Source: Gallintestinimicrobium propionicum (GTDB lineage: Bacteria; Bacillota; Clostridia; Lachnospirales; Lachnospiraceae). Taken from it: a stretch of DNA of 64,000 bases. The stretch covers positions 1-64,000 of the forward strand of contig NZ_JAOQJY010000018.1 in NCBI RefSeq assembly GCF_025567525.1, given 5' to 3'. Every line of letters begins with the position of its first letter. Position 1 is the first letter of the stretch. The notes beneath the pieces were generated by a model. The model worked only from the letters and a program-made list of their open reading frames with translations. It did no database searches and had not been told where the DNA came from. Below are positions 31,658 through 39,412 of this stretch, in pieces. The position numbers and the translations under genes were made by a program.

Positions 31658-33598
31658 ATGGCAAAGGCAAAGACAGCGAAAGCAGTAAAAGCGGCGAAAG
31701 TGCCGGAAACGGTATACATTTCGGAGGCCGACCAGTATCTGTTTGCTCAGGGGACGCATTACGATATTTACAAAAAGCTGGGCGCACATCAGTCTGTAGA
31801 AGACGGGAAGAAAGGAATGAGCTTTGCCGTCTGGGCACCACACGCAGCCAGCGTTTCTGTGATTGGAACGTTTAACAGCTGGAATGAGACTGCAAACCAG
31901 ATGGAAAAGCTGGGACCCGGCGGAATTTATAAGACGTTTATTCCGGACGTTGGTCTGGGAGAGCTTTACAAATTTCTGATTATCACGCCGGACGGCAGAA
32001 AGTTGTACAAGGCAGACCCGTTTGCAAACCAGGGGGAGGTACGTCCGGGAACTGCTTCTGTTACGACAGATATTACCAATTTTAAATGGTCGGACAGCAA
32101 GTGGATTGAAGAAAGAAGCGCGCAGGATCCGGAAAAAGCGCCGGTTGCAATTTATGAGTGTCACATCGGTTCCTGGATGAAGCATCCGGAAACGGAGGAT
32201 GGATTTTATAATTACAGAGAATTTGCGGATCGTATCGTAGAATATCTGAAAAAACTGAAATATACCCACATCGAGCTGATGGGAATCGCAGAGCATCCGT
32301 TTGACGGCTCCTGGGGCTATCAGGTAACCGGCTATTATGCACCGACCTCCCGTTATGGAACACCGGAGGATTTTGCATATCTGGTCAATAAGCTGCACCG
32401 CAATAAGATCGGTGTCATTTTGGACTGGGTACCTGCCCATTTTCCGAAGGACGCCCACGGTCTGGCAGATTTTGACGGCGAGGCACTGTTTGAATATCCC
32501 GATCCCAGAATGGGCGAGCATCCTGAGTGGGGAACAAAAGTATTCAACTATGCCAAGAACGAGGTTAAGGGCTTCCTGATCACAAATGCCCTGTATTGGA
32601 TTAAGGAATTCCATGTAGACGGACTGCGTGTGGATGCGGTTGCCTCTATGCTGTATCTGGATTATGGCAGAAAAGATGGAGAATGGGTGCAGAACCGTTA
32701 CGGCGGCAATACAAACCTGGACGCGATCGAATTTTTCAAGCATTTCAATTCCGTAATCCGTGGAACTTATCCGGGTATCATGACGATCGCAGAAGAGTCT
32801 ACGGCGTGGCCAAACGTGACCGGAAAAATCGGCAGTGACAGCCTTGGATTTACGTTTAAGTGGAATATGGGCTGGATGCACGATTTCTGTGAATATATGA
32901 AGCTGGATCCTTATTTTAGGAAGAATGATCATCATGCGCTGACCTTTGCGATGTCTTATAACGATGCGGAGGACTATATTTTACCTCTGTCTCACGATGA
33001 GGTCGTACATCTGAAATGCTCGATGGTCAACAAAATGCCCGGCTACAAGGTGGACAAGTACGCAAACCTGCGCGTCGGCTATACTTATATGCTCGGGCAT
33101 TCCGGCAAAAAGCTTTTGTTCATGGGACAGGAGTTCGGACAGGAGCGCGAATGGAGTGAGGCCCGTGAGCTGGACTGGTTCCTGCTGCAAAATGAGCTGA
33201 ATCAAGGACTGCAGGATTACGTGGCAGAGCTTTTAAAGCTTTATCGAAAATATCCCTGTATGTATGAGATCGACAACAGCTGGGACGGTTTTGAGTGGAT
33301 CAATGCGGATGATGCAGATCGCAGCACTTACAGCTTTATTCGTAAAACCAGTGGAGAAAAGACAAAGAGACTGCTTTTTGTATTGAATATGACGCCGGTA
33401 GAGCGTAAGGATTACTGCGTTGGGGTACCGGAAAAGAAGAAATATAAGCTGGTGTTAAACAGCGCGGAAAAACGCTTTGGCGGCAGCGGAGAAGAACTGA
33501 AAACCGATTATACAGCAACTGCAGAGCCCAGCGACTACAAGCCGTATCGAATCACCTTTGATCTGCCTGCATATGGCGCACTGGTATTTGCATTCTGA
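31658..33598 (+). CDS. glgB: 1,4-alpha-glucan branching enzyme
   Basis: It makes alpha-1,6 branches in glycogen. Residues 35-140 are a CBM48 domain (GMSFAVWAPHAASVSVIGTF, NSWN). The GH13 barrel carries GIAEHPFDGSWGYQVTGYYA, ILDWVPAHFP, the nucleophile Asp in GLRVDAVASMLYLDY, the acid/base Glu in TIAEESTAW and the third Asp in LSHDEVVH. A C-terminal beta domain completes 646 residues. The extra N-terminal Lys/Ala run (AKAKTAKAVKAAKV) is not part of the conserved core. GGGGG precedes the ATG. No other glycogen genes are in view. Confidence 0.93.
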   Translation: MAKAKTAKAVKAAKVPETVYISEADQYLFAQGTHYDIYKKLGAHQSVEDGKKGMSFAVWAPHAASVSVIGTFNSWNETANQMEKLGPGGIYKTFIPDVGLGELYKFLIITPDGRKLYKADPFANQGEVRPGTASVTTDITNFKWSDSKWIEERSAQDPEKAPVAIYECHIGSWMKHPETEDGFYNYREFADRIVEYLKKLKYTHIELMGIAEHPFDGSWGYQVTGYYAPTSRYGTPEDFAYLVNKLHRNKIGVILDWVPAHFPKDAHGLADFDGEALFEYPDPRMGEHPEWGTKVFNYAKNEVKGFLITNALYWIKEFHVDGLRVDAVASMLYLDYGRKDGEWVQNRYGGNTNLDAIEFFKHFNSVIRGTYPGIMTIAEESTAWPNVTGKIGSDSLGFTFKWNMGWMHDFCEYMKLDPYFRKNDHHALTFAMSYNDAEDYILPLSHDEVVHLKCSMVNKMPGYKVDKYANLRVGYTYMLGHSGKKLLFMGQEFGQEREWSEARELDWFLLQNELNQGLQDYVAELLKLYRKYPCMYEIDNSWDGFEWINADDADRSTYSFIRKTSGEKTKRLLFVLNMTPVERKDYCVGVPEKKKYKLVLNSAEKRFGGSGEELKTDYTATAEPSDYKPYRITFDLPAYGALVFAF

Positions 33599-33672
33599 GA
33601 AATGTGTTGTGCGGGTATTCTGATGTCGCAACCAATAGAATACACGCATTGCAGATATTGTTAGAGAGAGAA

Positions 33673-33715
33673 AAGGACCAAGGGTTCCAAGGGGAATCCA
33701 AGGTCCTTTTTTATT
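33673..33715 (+). terminator. Terminator of glgB
   Basis: AAGGACC (33673-33679) pairs with GGTCCTT, with an inner GGTTCC/GGAATCC stem, then T6. It directly precedes an H1 repeat. Confidence 0.75.
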
Positions 33716-33720
33716 CATGA

Positions 33721-33825
33721 CAATAGAATGCTCGCAGAGCGTGCATTCTATTGTTTCATAGGAAAATGCGTCCTATAAAATAAAAACGCTCCGCGCGGAT
33801 CGCACTGCAGCGGAATGGAAGGATC
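33721..33825. repeat. H1+H2 composite repeat, copy d (short)
   Basis: H1 (33721-33753) is perfect, with arms CAATAGAATGC/GCATTCTATTG and core T-CGC-AGA-GCG-T. H2 (33754-33780) is TTTCATAGGA/TCCTATAAAA with one mismatch. The AAAACGCTCCGCGCGG text follows and matches the copy at 25197 for about 45 bases, then ends near the DUF2508 gene. Confidence 0.85.
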
Positions 33826-33837
33826 TTATGCGCTAAA

Positions 33838-34089
33838 TTACACGTCTCCTGCAGAGACTTTATCAAGTCCGTTCCACTGATTGAGGAGATAACGATAACG
33901 TTTCATGGCGGCATTGAGCTGAAAAATGTAGCAGTCGATCAGATCGGGATCGGTCGCGTATTCGAACCCGGCATAGGCATTGTCCAGCTCCCATTTGGCG
34001 AGCTGCAGATTGTTTCTCAAGGCTTCTTCTGGCGTTTTTGAGGCAAGCTCAGCGGACGGTCTGCCGCCGATGCGAAAAGAAACTTTCAT
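33838..34089 (-). CDS. DUF2508 family protein (YaaL-like)
   Basis: The 83-residue soluble protein contains ALRNNLQLAKWELDNAYAGF, ATDPDLIDCYIFQLNAAMKR and YRYLLNQW, the helical pattern of DUF2508. B. subtilis YaaL, of this family, lies next to bofA, and here too bofA is the neighbour, although divergent. The start at 34089 (MKVSFRIGGRPSAELA) has GGGAGGAAC upstream; an ATG at 34200 lacks a site. Function unknown. Confidence 0.8.
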   Translation of the reverse strand: MKVSFRIGGRPSAELASKTPEEALRNNLQLAKWELDNAYAGFEYATDPDLIDCYIFQLNAAMKRYRYLLNQWNGLDKVSAGDV

Positions 34090-34322
34090 GTGTGTTCCTC
34101 CCGGAAAGATAAAGTGGTAACGTTCGAAATCCCCGGTATTCTGACAGCTTTGGCAGGGGAGTTTGTTACAGTATAGAGAAAAACTGGAAGAAATATACAT
34201 CCGAACAATGAATATCCGGGCAGGGAGAAAAAATATCTGCGGTTGTTTCCATCGTATGATACGAATATCTGCGTGACAGGCAGGAATATATATAGATCAA
34301 CGAAGTCCGGGCGGGAGGGCTT

Positions 34323-34529
34323 ATGAAAAAGGGAGCGGAGCTTGCGCTGAATTTTATGCTGCGGCTGGTTTTTGGAATGATCGCCATTTTTCTGATAAAC
34401 GGATATCTGCAGGAAAAAGGACTGGATGCGTGCGTCGGAATCAATGCGCTGAGTGCGTTGACGTCTGGATTTCTCGGACTACCGGGTGTTGCATTGTTGT
34501 ACGGCGTGCGGGTGTATTTGATGGGGTAA
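34323..34529 (+). CDS. bofA: BofA-family pro-sigmaK processing inhibitor
   Basis: This 68-residue protein has two hydrophobic helices and the BofA pattern: RLVFGMIAIFLINGYL, GINALSALTSGFLGLPGVAL and LYGVRVYL, including the conserved N-x-L-S-x-LTxGxLGxPG. In Bacillus, BofA holds the SpoIVFB protease inactive in the mother cell until a signal arrives. Its presence supports a spore-forming ancestry. A GGGAGGG site precedes the ATG. Confidence 0.88.
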   Translation: MKKGAELALNFMLRLVFGMIAIFLINGYLQEKGLDACVGINALSALTSGFLGLPGVALLYGVRVYLMG

Positions 34530-34643
34530 AAATACATAAAGATTGCATACCAGGTTTGTCAAAACTTCACAAGTAACATTTAAGGTACTATCTTGCGCTG
34601 GACAGTACAGAAAATCCGGTCTATACTTTGTCTTACCATCAGG

Positions 34644-34705
34644 CGGGATCAATGCAGAGGCATCTGATCCCGGTCCATACCGCTGATTAGCGGTTCTTAT
34701 ATTTT
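34644..34705 (+). terminator. Hairpin pair with terminator after bofA
   Basis: CGGGATCA (34644-34651) pairs with TGATCCCG (34665-34672). A second stem ACCGCT-GATT-AGCGGT (34679-34694) is followed by TCTTATATTTT. The distance from bofA (115 bp) leaves open a small RNA here, but I see no convincing promoter. Confidence 0.5.
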
Positions 34706-34732
34706 CTGAATTCTGTATTCTGTTATTCATGA

Positions 34733-34765
34733 CAATAGAATACTCGCAGAGCGTGTATTCTATTG
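34733..34765. repeat. H1 palindromic repeat, copy e with compensatory change
   Basis: The arms read CAATAGAATAC and GTATTCTATTG. Relative to the other copies a G-C pair has become A-T on both sides at once, so pairing is kept. The core T-CGC-AGA-GCG-T is unchanged. It lies 31 bp before the tad operon start. Confidence 0.88.
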
Positions 34766-34796
34766 TTTAGGAAATTACCAGGAGGAATACGAACAA

Positions 34797-35795
34797 TTGA
34801 ATAGACGGACATTGGCGATTTGCGATCCGGAGGAGGCGTATGCATGCAGGCTGATGGATGCGCTGAGCAGACGGGAGGATTTTCCGTTTGAGGTGTTGGC
34901 TTTTACGGGAGCAGAGCGTTTACAGGATTCTCTCGCCCGAAAGCCGGTACAGATTTTGCTGATCGCGCAGGGGCTTTTTCGGGAAGAGATGAAGGACTGG
35001 GTACGGCATGTCATTTTGCTGCAGGAGGAAGAAAACAGCCCGGTACAGGAGCTTCCGTGCGTGAGCAAGTACAGCAGTGTGCTCCGGATTGCAAAAAAAG
35101 TCACGGAGACGGCGATGCAAACAGAGAAATTGCCATTTTTGCAGACGGTAGGGAAGGCTTGCGTGTACGGATTTTATACGCCGGTAGGACGCAGCCTGCA
35201 GACAACGCTTGCGCTGACGATGGGACAGCTTCTGGCGGCAAATAAAAGGGTGCTGTATCTGAATTTTGAGTGCTGTGCAGGGCTGACCGAGATGCTTGGA
35301 AAACAGGCGGATAACACAGAGTTTGCAAGTTTGCTGTACTATTTGCAGGAGTCTAAGGAGCAGTTTTTAGGCAGACTGTATCAGGCAGCGGAGTGCATCA
35401 ACGGAATGGATTTCATTCTTCCGGCGTCATGCGGGTACGATCTGTACGGAATTGCCAGAGAGGAATGGCGGCGTCTGCTGGATTTATTGGATGACGGGCA
35501 ATATGACGTCATTCTATTGGATCTGTCGGATGGGGTGCAGGGATTATTTGATGTCCTGCGGCGTTGTACGAGGATTTACACGATCGTACGGGAGGACGGC
35601 TTTGCCGCCGCGAAGCTTGCTCAGTATCGGGAGACGCTGGAACGGACGGATTATTCGGACGTCTGGGAGCGCTCGAAAAAGTTAAAATTGCCATTTTTCT
35701 GCCAACTGCCCAAGGACATCGGAAATCTGTTGACCGGGGAGCTGGCGGAATATACGAAGAAAGTGTTGGATGCAGATGAGCAGGGCGGTGTATGA
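34797..35795 (+). CDS. tadZ: TadZ/CpaE-like pilus-assembly ATPase
   Basis: The start is TTG at 34797, with AGGAGGAA upstream. The N-terminal 110 residues resemble a receiver-like fold (LAICDPEEAYACRLMDALSR) and the C-terminal part a MinD/ParA-like domain (SLQTTLALTMGQLLAANKRV, YDVILLDLSDGV). The canonical deviant Walker A Lys pair is absent (GFYTPVGRSLQTT), so ATPase activity is uncertain. Proteins of this type place the tad machine at a cell pole. It is the first gene of the tad operon, overlapping the next by 26 bp. Confidence 0.75.
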   Translation: MNRRTLAICDPEEAYACRLMDALSRREDFPFEVLAFTGAERLQDSLARKPVQILLIAQGLFREEMKDWVRHVILLQEEENSPVQELPCVSKYSSVLRIAKKVTETAMQTEKLPFLQTVGKACVYGFYTPVGRSLQTTLALTMGQLLAANKRVLYLNFECCAGLTEMLGKQADNTEFASLLYYLQESKEQFLGRLYQAAECINGMDFILPASCGYDLYGIAREEWRRLLDLLDDGQYDVILLDLSDGVQGLFDVLRRCTRIYTIVREDGFAAAKLAQYRETLERTDYSDVWERSKKLKLPFFCQLPKDIGNLLTGELAEYTKKVLDADEQGGV

Positions 35796-37008
35796 ACAGT
35801 TCCGCGTGCAGGTGAAGCAGGAAATTCTGCAGAAGCTGGACTGCGGACAGGATTTTTCGGACGGGCAGGTACGACGGCTGATAGATGAAAGGCTCTGCAA
35901 AAGCGACTGCATCGGCAGGCTGGACGTGGCAGAGCGAAGAAAGCTTGGCAGAGAGCTGTTTGCGGCAATTCGCGGTTTCGATGTACTGCAGGAGCTTCTG
36001 GAGGACAAGCGGATTACAGAGATCATGGTCAATGGACCGGATCGGATTTTTATCGAAAAGGACGGCAGGCTTACGCAGTGGCAGGGACGGTTCGAAAGTC
36101 CTGCACGGCTGCTGGATGTGATTCAGCAGATTGCGGCGGGCTGCAACCGGGTTGTCAATGAAGCGTCTCCGATTCTGGATGCAAGGCTTTCCGATGGTTC
36201 ACGGGTAAACGTCGTGCTTTCTCCGATTGCGTTAAACGGTCCTGCGATGACAATCCGGCGGTTTCCGGAAGAGGGAATGACGCTGGACAGGCTGGTGGCG
36301 CTTGGGTCGATTACAGAAGAATGCAAAAGCTTTCTCGAACTGTTGGTAAAGTGCCGGTACAACATTTTTATCAGCGGGGGTACGGGGAGCGGAAAGACGA
36401 CGTTTTTAAATGCGCTGTCGCAGGCGATTCCGCCGGAGGAACGAATCGTGACGATCGAGGACAGCGCGGAGCTGCAGTTAAAATATGCGCAAAATCTGGT
36501 TTCCCTCGAAACCAGAAACGCCAACATGGAGGGATGCAAAACGATTTCCGTGCGGGATCTGATCCGCAGCAGTTTAAGAATGCGGCCGGATCGGATTATC
36601 GTCGGGGAAGTTCGCGGTGCAGAGATCTGTGAGCTGCTGACCGCCTACAATTCCGGGCACGCCGGGAGTATGTCAACCGGGCACGGAAACACAGCACGGG
36701 ACATGCTGCTTCGGATGGAGACCATGCTCCTGATGGGAATGGACATTCCATTGTCTGCCATACGAAGACAGATCGCATCGGGAATTGATATTTTAGTGCA
36801 TCTTGGAAGGATGCGGGACAAAACCAGAAAGGTACTGGAAATCGCAGAAATTACAGGATTTTCGGAAGGGGAGATTACGACCAGGACGCTGTATGCCTTT
36901 GAAGAGGACGAAAACAGTACGCGGGAAAAGGTCAGCGGTAAACTGGAAAAGAAAGGAGAACTTTATCATGTGGAAAAGCTGGAAGCGGCGGGCTTTGGCC
37001 GAAAATAA
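35770..37008 (+). CDS. tadA: TadA/CpaF-family secretion ATPase
   Basis: This is the motor ATPase that powers type IVb pilus assembly. The 412-residue protein has the CpaF N-terminal domain (LEDKRITEIMVNGPDRIFIE), Walker A GGTGSGKTT (about 202-210), the Asp-box with IVTIEDSAELQL, a Walker B-like RPDRIIVGEVRGAE and the His-box AGSMSTGHGNTARDML. All functional motifs are intact. The start at 35770 overlaps tadZ; an ATG at 35776 is an alternative. TadB follows with a 41-bp overlap. Confidence 0.92.
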   Translation: MQMSRAVYEQFRVQVKQEILQKLDCGQDFSDGQVRRLIDERLCKSDCIGRLDVAERRKLGRELFAAIRGFDVLQELLEDKRITEIMVNGPDRIFIEKDGRLTQWQGRFESPARLLDVIQQIAAGCNRVVNEASPILDARLSDGSRVNVVLSPIALNGPAMTIRRFPEEGMTLDRLVALGSITEECKSFLELLVKCRYNIFISGGTGSGKTTFLNALSQAIPPEERIVTIEDSAELQLKYAQNLVSLETRNANMEGCKTISVRDLIRSSLRMRPDRIIVGEVRGAEICELLTAYNSGHAGSMSTGHGNTARDMLLRMETMLLMGMDIPLSAIRRQIASGIDILVHLGRMRDKTRKVLEIAEITGFSEGEITTRTLYAFEEDENSTREKVSGKLEKKGELYHVEKLEAAGFGRK

Positions 37009-37747
37009 AACAGACTATTCCAAATACCGGTTTTCCTGGCAGGAATATTTGCTCTGCTTTTTCAAAGCATTTTTTGCAACAGGCGCTTTTACAGGGATGT
37101 TCTACCGGTCATGGCTTGGAATGCTGGCGTTTCCGGCAGTATGGAAGGTTTTATACGGACGCGACAAAAAGAACAGAATTCAAAAAAGAAAGGAAAGACT
37201 CTCTCTGCAATTTAAGGATACTATCCTGATGGTAACGGCAGGTATCCAGGCAGGGAGCTCCATAGAAAATGCATTCCTGGATGTGGAACGCGAAATCGGC
37301 GTCCTTTACGGACAAAATAGCGAGATGGGACAGGAGCTTGCACTGATTCGCAAGGGACTGACAAACCGGGTGGCGCTGGAGCAGATGCTTCTGGATTTTG
37401 GCAGGCGCAGCGGCATCGAAGAAATCCGGGATTTTACAGAGGTGTTTGCAACAGCGCGGCATCTGGGCGGCAACTTAAAGGAGATGATTCAGAGAACGGC
37501 AGACCTGACGGGACAGCGGATGGAAACGCAGCGGGATATTGCGACGATGCTGGCATCGAGAAAATATGAGCAGAAGGTGATGATGCTGATTCCGTTTTTA
37601 CTCTACGGCTATATGCAGGTGTCGTCGAAGGGATTCTTTGACGGACTGTACCATAACCCGGCAGGAATCGCGATTATGACGGTCTGCCTCGGGCTGTATC
37701 TGGCGTCGTGCGTGCTGGCGGAGAAGATTATGGATATTCGGGCGTGA
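36968..37747 (+). CDS. tadB: TadB-like pilus inner-membrane platform protein
   Basis: This 259-residue protein has a type II secretion F domain: LQFKDTILMVTAGIQAGSSI, ENAFLDVEREIGVLYG, FGRRSGIEEIRDFTEVFATA and GNLKEMIQRTADLTGQR, with membrane helices near 25-60 and 200-250. TadB and TadC form the membrane platform turned by TadA. The start at 36968 (MWKSWKRRALAENK) has AAAGGAG upstream; a longer frame from 36803 lies inside tadA. Confidence 0.88.
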   Translation: MWKSWKRRALAENKTDYSKYRFSWQEYLLCFFKAFFATGAFTGMFYRSWLGMLAFPAVWKVLYGRDKKNRIQKRKERLSLQFKDTILMVTAGIQAGSSIENAFLDVEREIGVLYGQNSEMGQELALIRKGLTNRVALEQMLLDFGRRSGIEEIRDFTEVFATARHLGGNLKEMIQRTADLTGQRMETQRDIATMLASRKYEQKVMMLIPFLLYGYMQVSSKGFFDGLYHNPAGIAIMTVCLGLYLASCVLAEKIMDIRA

Positions 37748-37755
37748 TAGAGGAC

Positions 37756-39123
37756 ATGTGGAAACAGAAAAAAGGAAAAAAGGTTGGACTGTTTCATTCG
37801 TGTGCGCTGCGGCTGGTAGTGTTGCAGAAAAAAATGGAACGAAACCGAGGCGGCAGGAAAACGGGAAACAGGCAGGGACAGGAAATTTTATGCCGGATCT
37901 GGGGACGGGAAACAGGCGCTCTCAAATATCGGGAATTTCAGGTTCAAAAAACAGAGCGCCTGCTGGCGATCCTGTCCGCCGGACTGGCGATGGCACTGCT
38001 TTGTCAGATTTTTTTGACGACAGGAGGTTTAGAGCCATTGACAGAACTGCTTCGCCCGGACAGCGGGGAAGGAGACCGGACGTATGTACTGGATGCTGAG
38101 GTCGGAGACGAAAAGCTGCGGAAGATTTCGGTATCGGTGCCGGAGCAGGAGCTGTCAGAAGAAGAGGCATCAGCGCTTCTGGATCAGGCACAGGTAGAGC
38201 TGGAGCGCTGGGTAGCGGCAATTCCAAACCCGGACAGCGTGGAAGACGATCTGGACTTGCCGGAGAGATTCTGCGGCGGGCTGGTGACGGGAAGCTGGCA
38301 GAGTGACTGCTATGACCTGATGGATGCTTCCGGACAGATTCGGAAACAGTGGGTGGAGGAAGGCGGAGAGCTGGTAGTGCTGAGCGTCCGACTGCAGTGT
38401 GTTGAGCAGGAGCGGGAATGCTCCTTTGCAGTGCGGATTGTGCCAAAGGGAGACAGTCTGGCAGATCGACTGATGCGCGAAACAGGACGGCAGCTGGAAG
38501 CAGAGCGCAGTCTGCAGCAAGCGTCGGCAGCGCTGCCGGAAACACTGGAAGAGCAGCCTGTAAAATGGCGGCTGCATCAGGAACCATATGGGCTGTGGAT
38601 TTTATGTCTGACGATAGCAGGGGCAGGTTTGATTTCGTTTGCATATGATCACGATTTGGAAAAAGAAGGAGAAGCGAGGCAGGAAGAGCTCGCATTGGCC
38701 TATTCGTCCTTTTTAGCGCGGTTGACGCTGCTTGCGCAGACTGGAATGCCGATCCGACAGATTTTTGCGAGACTTTCCAAAGAAAAGAATGGTGTTGTTT
38801 ACGAAGAGGTGCGCCGGACATTTCGGGAAATGGAAAGCGGAATGACGCAGACCGAAGCGCTGGAACGTTTTGGAAAACGCACCCGTCTGCCGCAATATAA
38901 AAAGTGCGCGGCATTGCTGGCCCAGAACATCCGCAGGGGAACAGGCGAACTGATCACTGCACTCGGACAAGAGGCAGAGAATGCGTTCGAGGAACAGAAA
39001 GCTGCCGCGCGGAGAAAAGCAGAGGAAGCACAGACAAAATTGTTATTTCCGATGCTGCTGATGCTGAGTGTGGTGATGATTCTGATTTTGGTACCGGCGT
39101 GGCTTTCCTTCGGAGGACTGTGA
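37756..39123 (+). CDS. tadC: TadC-like platform protein with large inserted extracytoplasmic domain
   Basis: The C-terminal 150 residues carry a T2SSF domain (YSSFLARLTLLAQTGMPIRQ, FREMESGMTQTEALERFGKR, ALLAQNIRRGTGELITALGQ) and a last helix (LLFPMLLMLSVVMILILVPA). Between the first helix (LLAILSAGLAMALLCQIFLT, about 76-95) and the next (YGLWILCLTIAGAGLISFAY) lies a soluble domain of about 180 residues, Glu-rich, that ordinary TadC proteins of about 300 residues lack. A GTG at 37744 overlapping the tadB stop is an alternative start. It is part of the tad operon. Confidence 0.82.
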   Translation: MWKQKKGKKVGLFHSCALRLVVLQKKMERNRGGRKTGNRQGQEILCRIWGRETGALKYREFQVQKTERLLAILSAGLAMALLCQIFLTTGGLEPLTELLRPDSGEGDRTYVLDAEVGDEKLRKISVSVPEQELSEEEASALLDQAQVELERWVAAIPNPDSVEDDLDLPERFCGGLVTGSWQSDCYDLMDASGQIRKQWVEEGGELVVLSVRLQCVEQERECSFAVRIVPKGDSLADRLMRETGRQLEAERSLQQASAALPETLEEQPVKWRLHQEPYGLWILCLTIAGAGLISFAYDHDLEKEGEARQEELALAYSSFLARLTLLAQTGMPIRQIFARLSKEKNGVVYEEVRRTFREMESGMTQTEALERFGKRTRLPQYKKCAALLAQNIRRGTGELITALGQEAENAFEEQKAAARRKAEEAQTKLLFPMLLMLSVVMILILVPAWLSFGGL

Positions 39124-39196
39124 CGGTGCCTGGGAAACGTTGCATCGAACGTGCAGTAAGAAACGATAAATGATAGGAAGACGAGGAGGAACAAAT

Positions 39197-39412
39197 ATGC
39201 TGATGTATTGGAAAAACCGTGCAGTGAATGGAGTATGGAAGCTGCAGAGAAGAGTGTATGAGGTGCTCAGAAATGAAGATGGAGTCGGAACTGTGGAAGT
39301 CGTGTTATTGATTTTAGTCGCAACTGGACTTGTGCTGATTTTCAAAGACAGAATTACCGAGCTTGTGACGAATATTTTTGGCAAAATCACGTCCCAGGCA
39401 GGGAAGATATGA
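39197..39412 (+). CDS. flp: Flp1-type type IVb pilin
   Basis: The 71-residue prepilin has a basic N-terminus and the EDGVGTVEVVLLILVATGLV segment, in which the Gly-Val...Glu(+5) pattern marks the prepilin peptidase site and the hydrophobic assembly helix. The start at 39197 follows GAGGAGGAAC. This is the main pilus subunit of the tad system and should be cut by the peptidase at 41741. Confidence 0.85.
   Translation: MLMYWKNRAVNGVWKLQRRVYEVLRNEDGVGTVEVVLLILVATGLVLIFKDRITELVTNIFGKITSQAGKI

Noticed and set aside
31631..32935. 434-codon minus-strand frame opposite glgB
   Set aside because: glgB has all GH13 motifs on the other strand; this frame shows no known motif.
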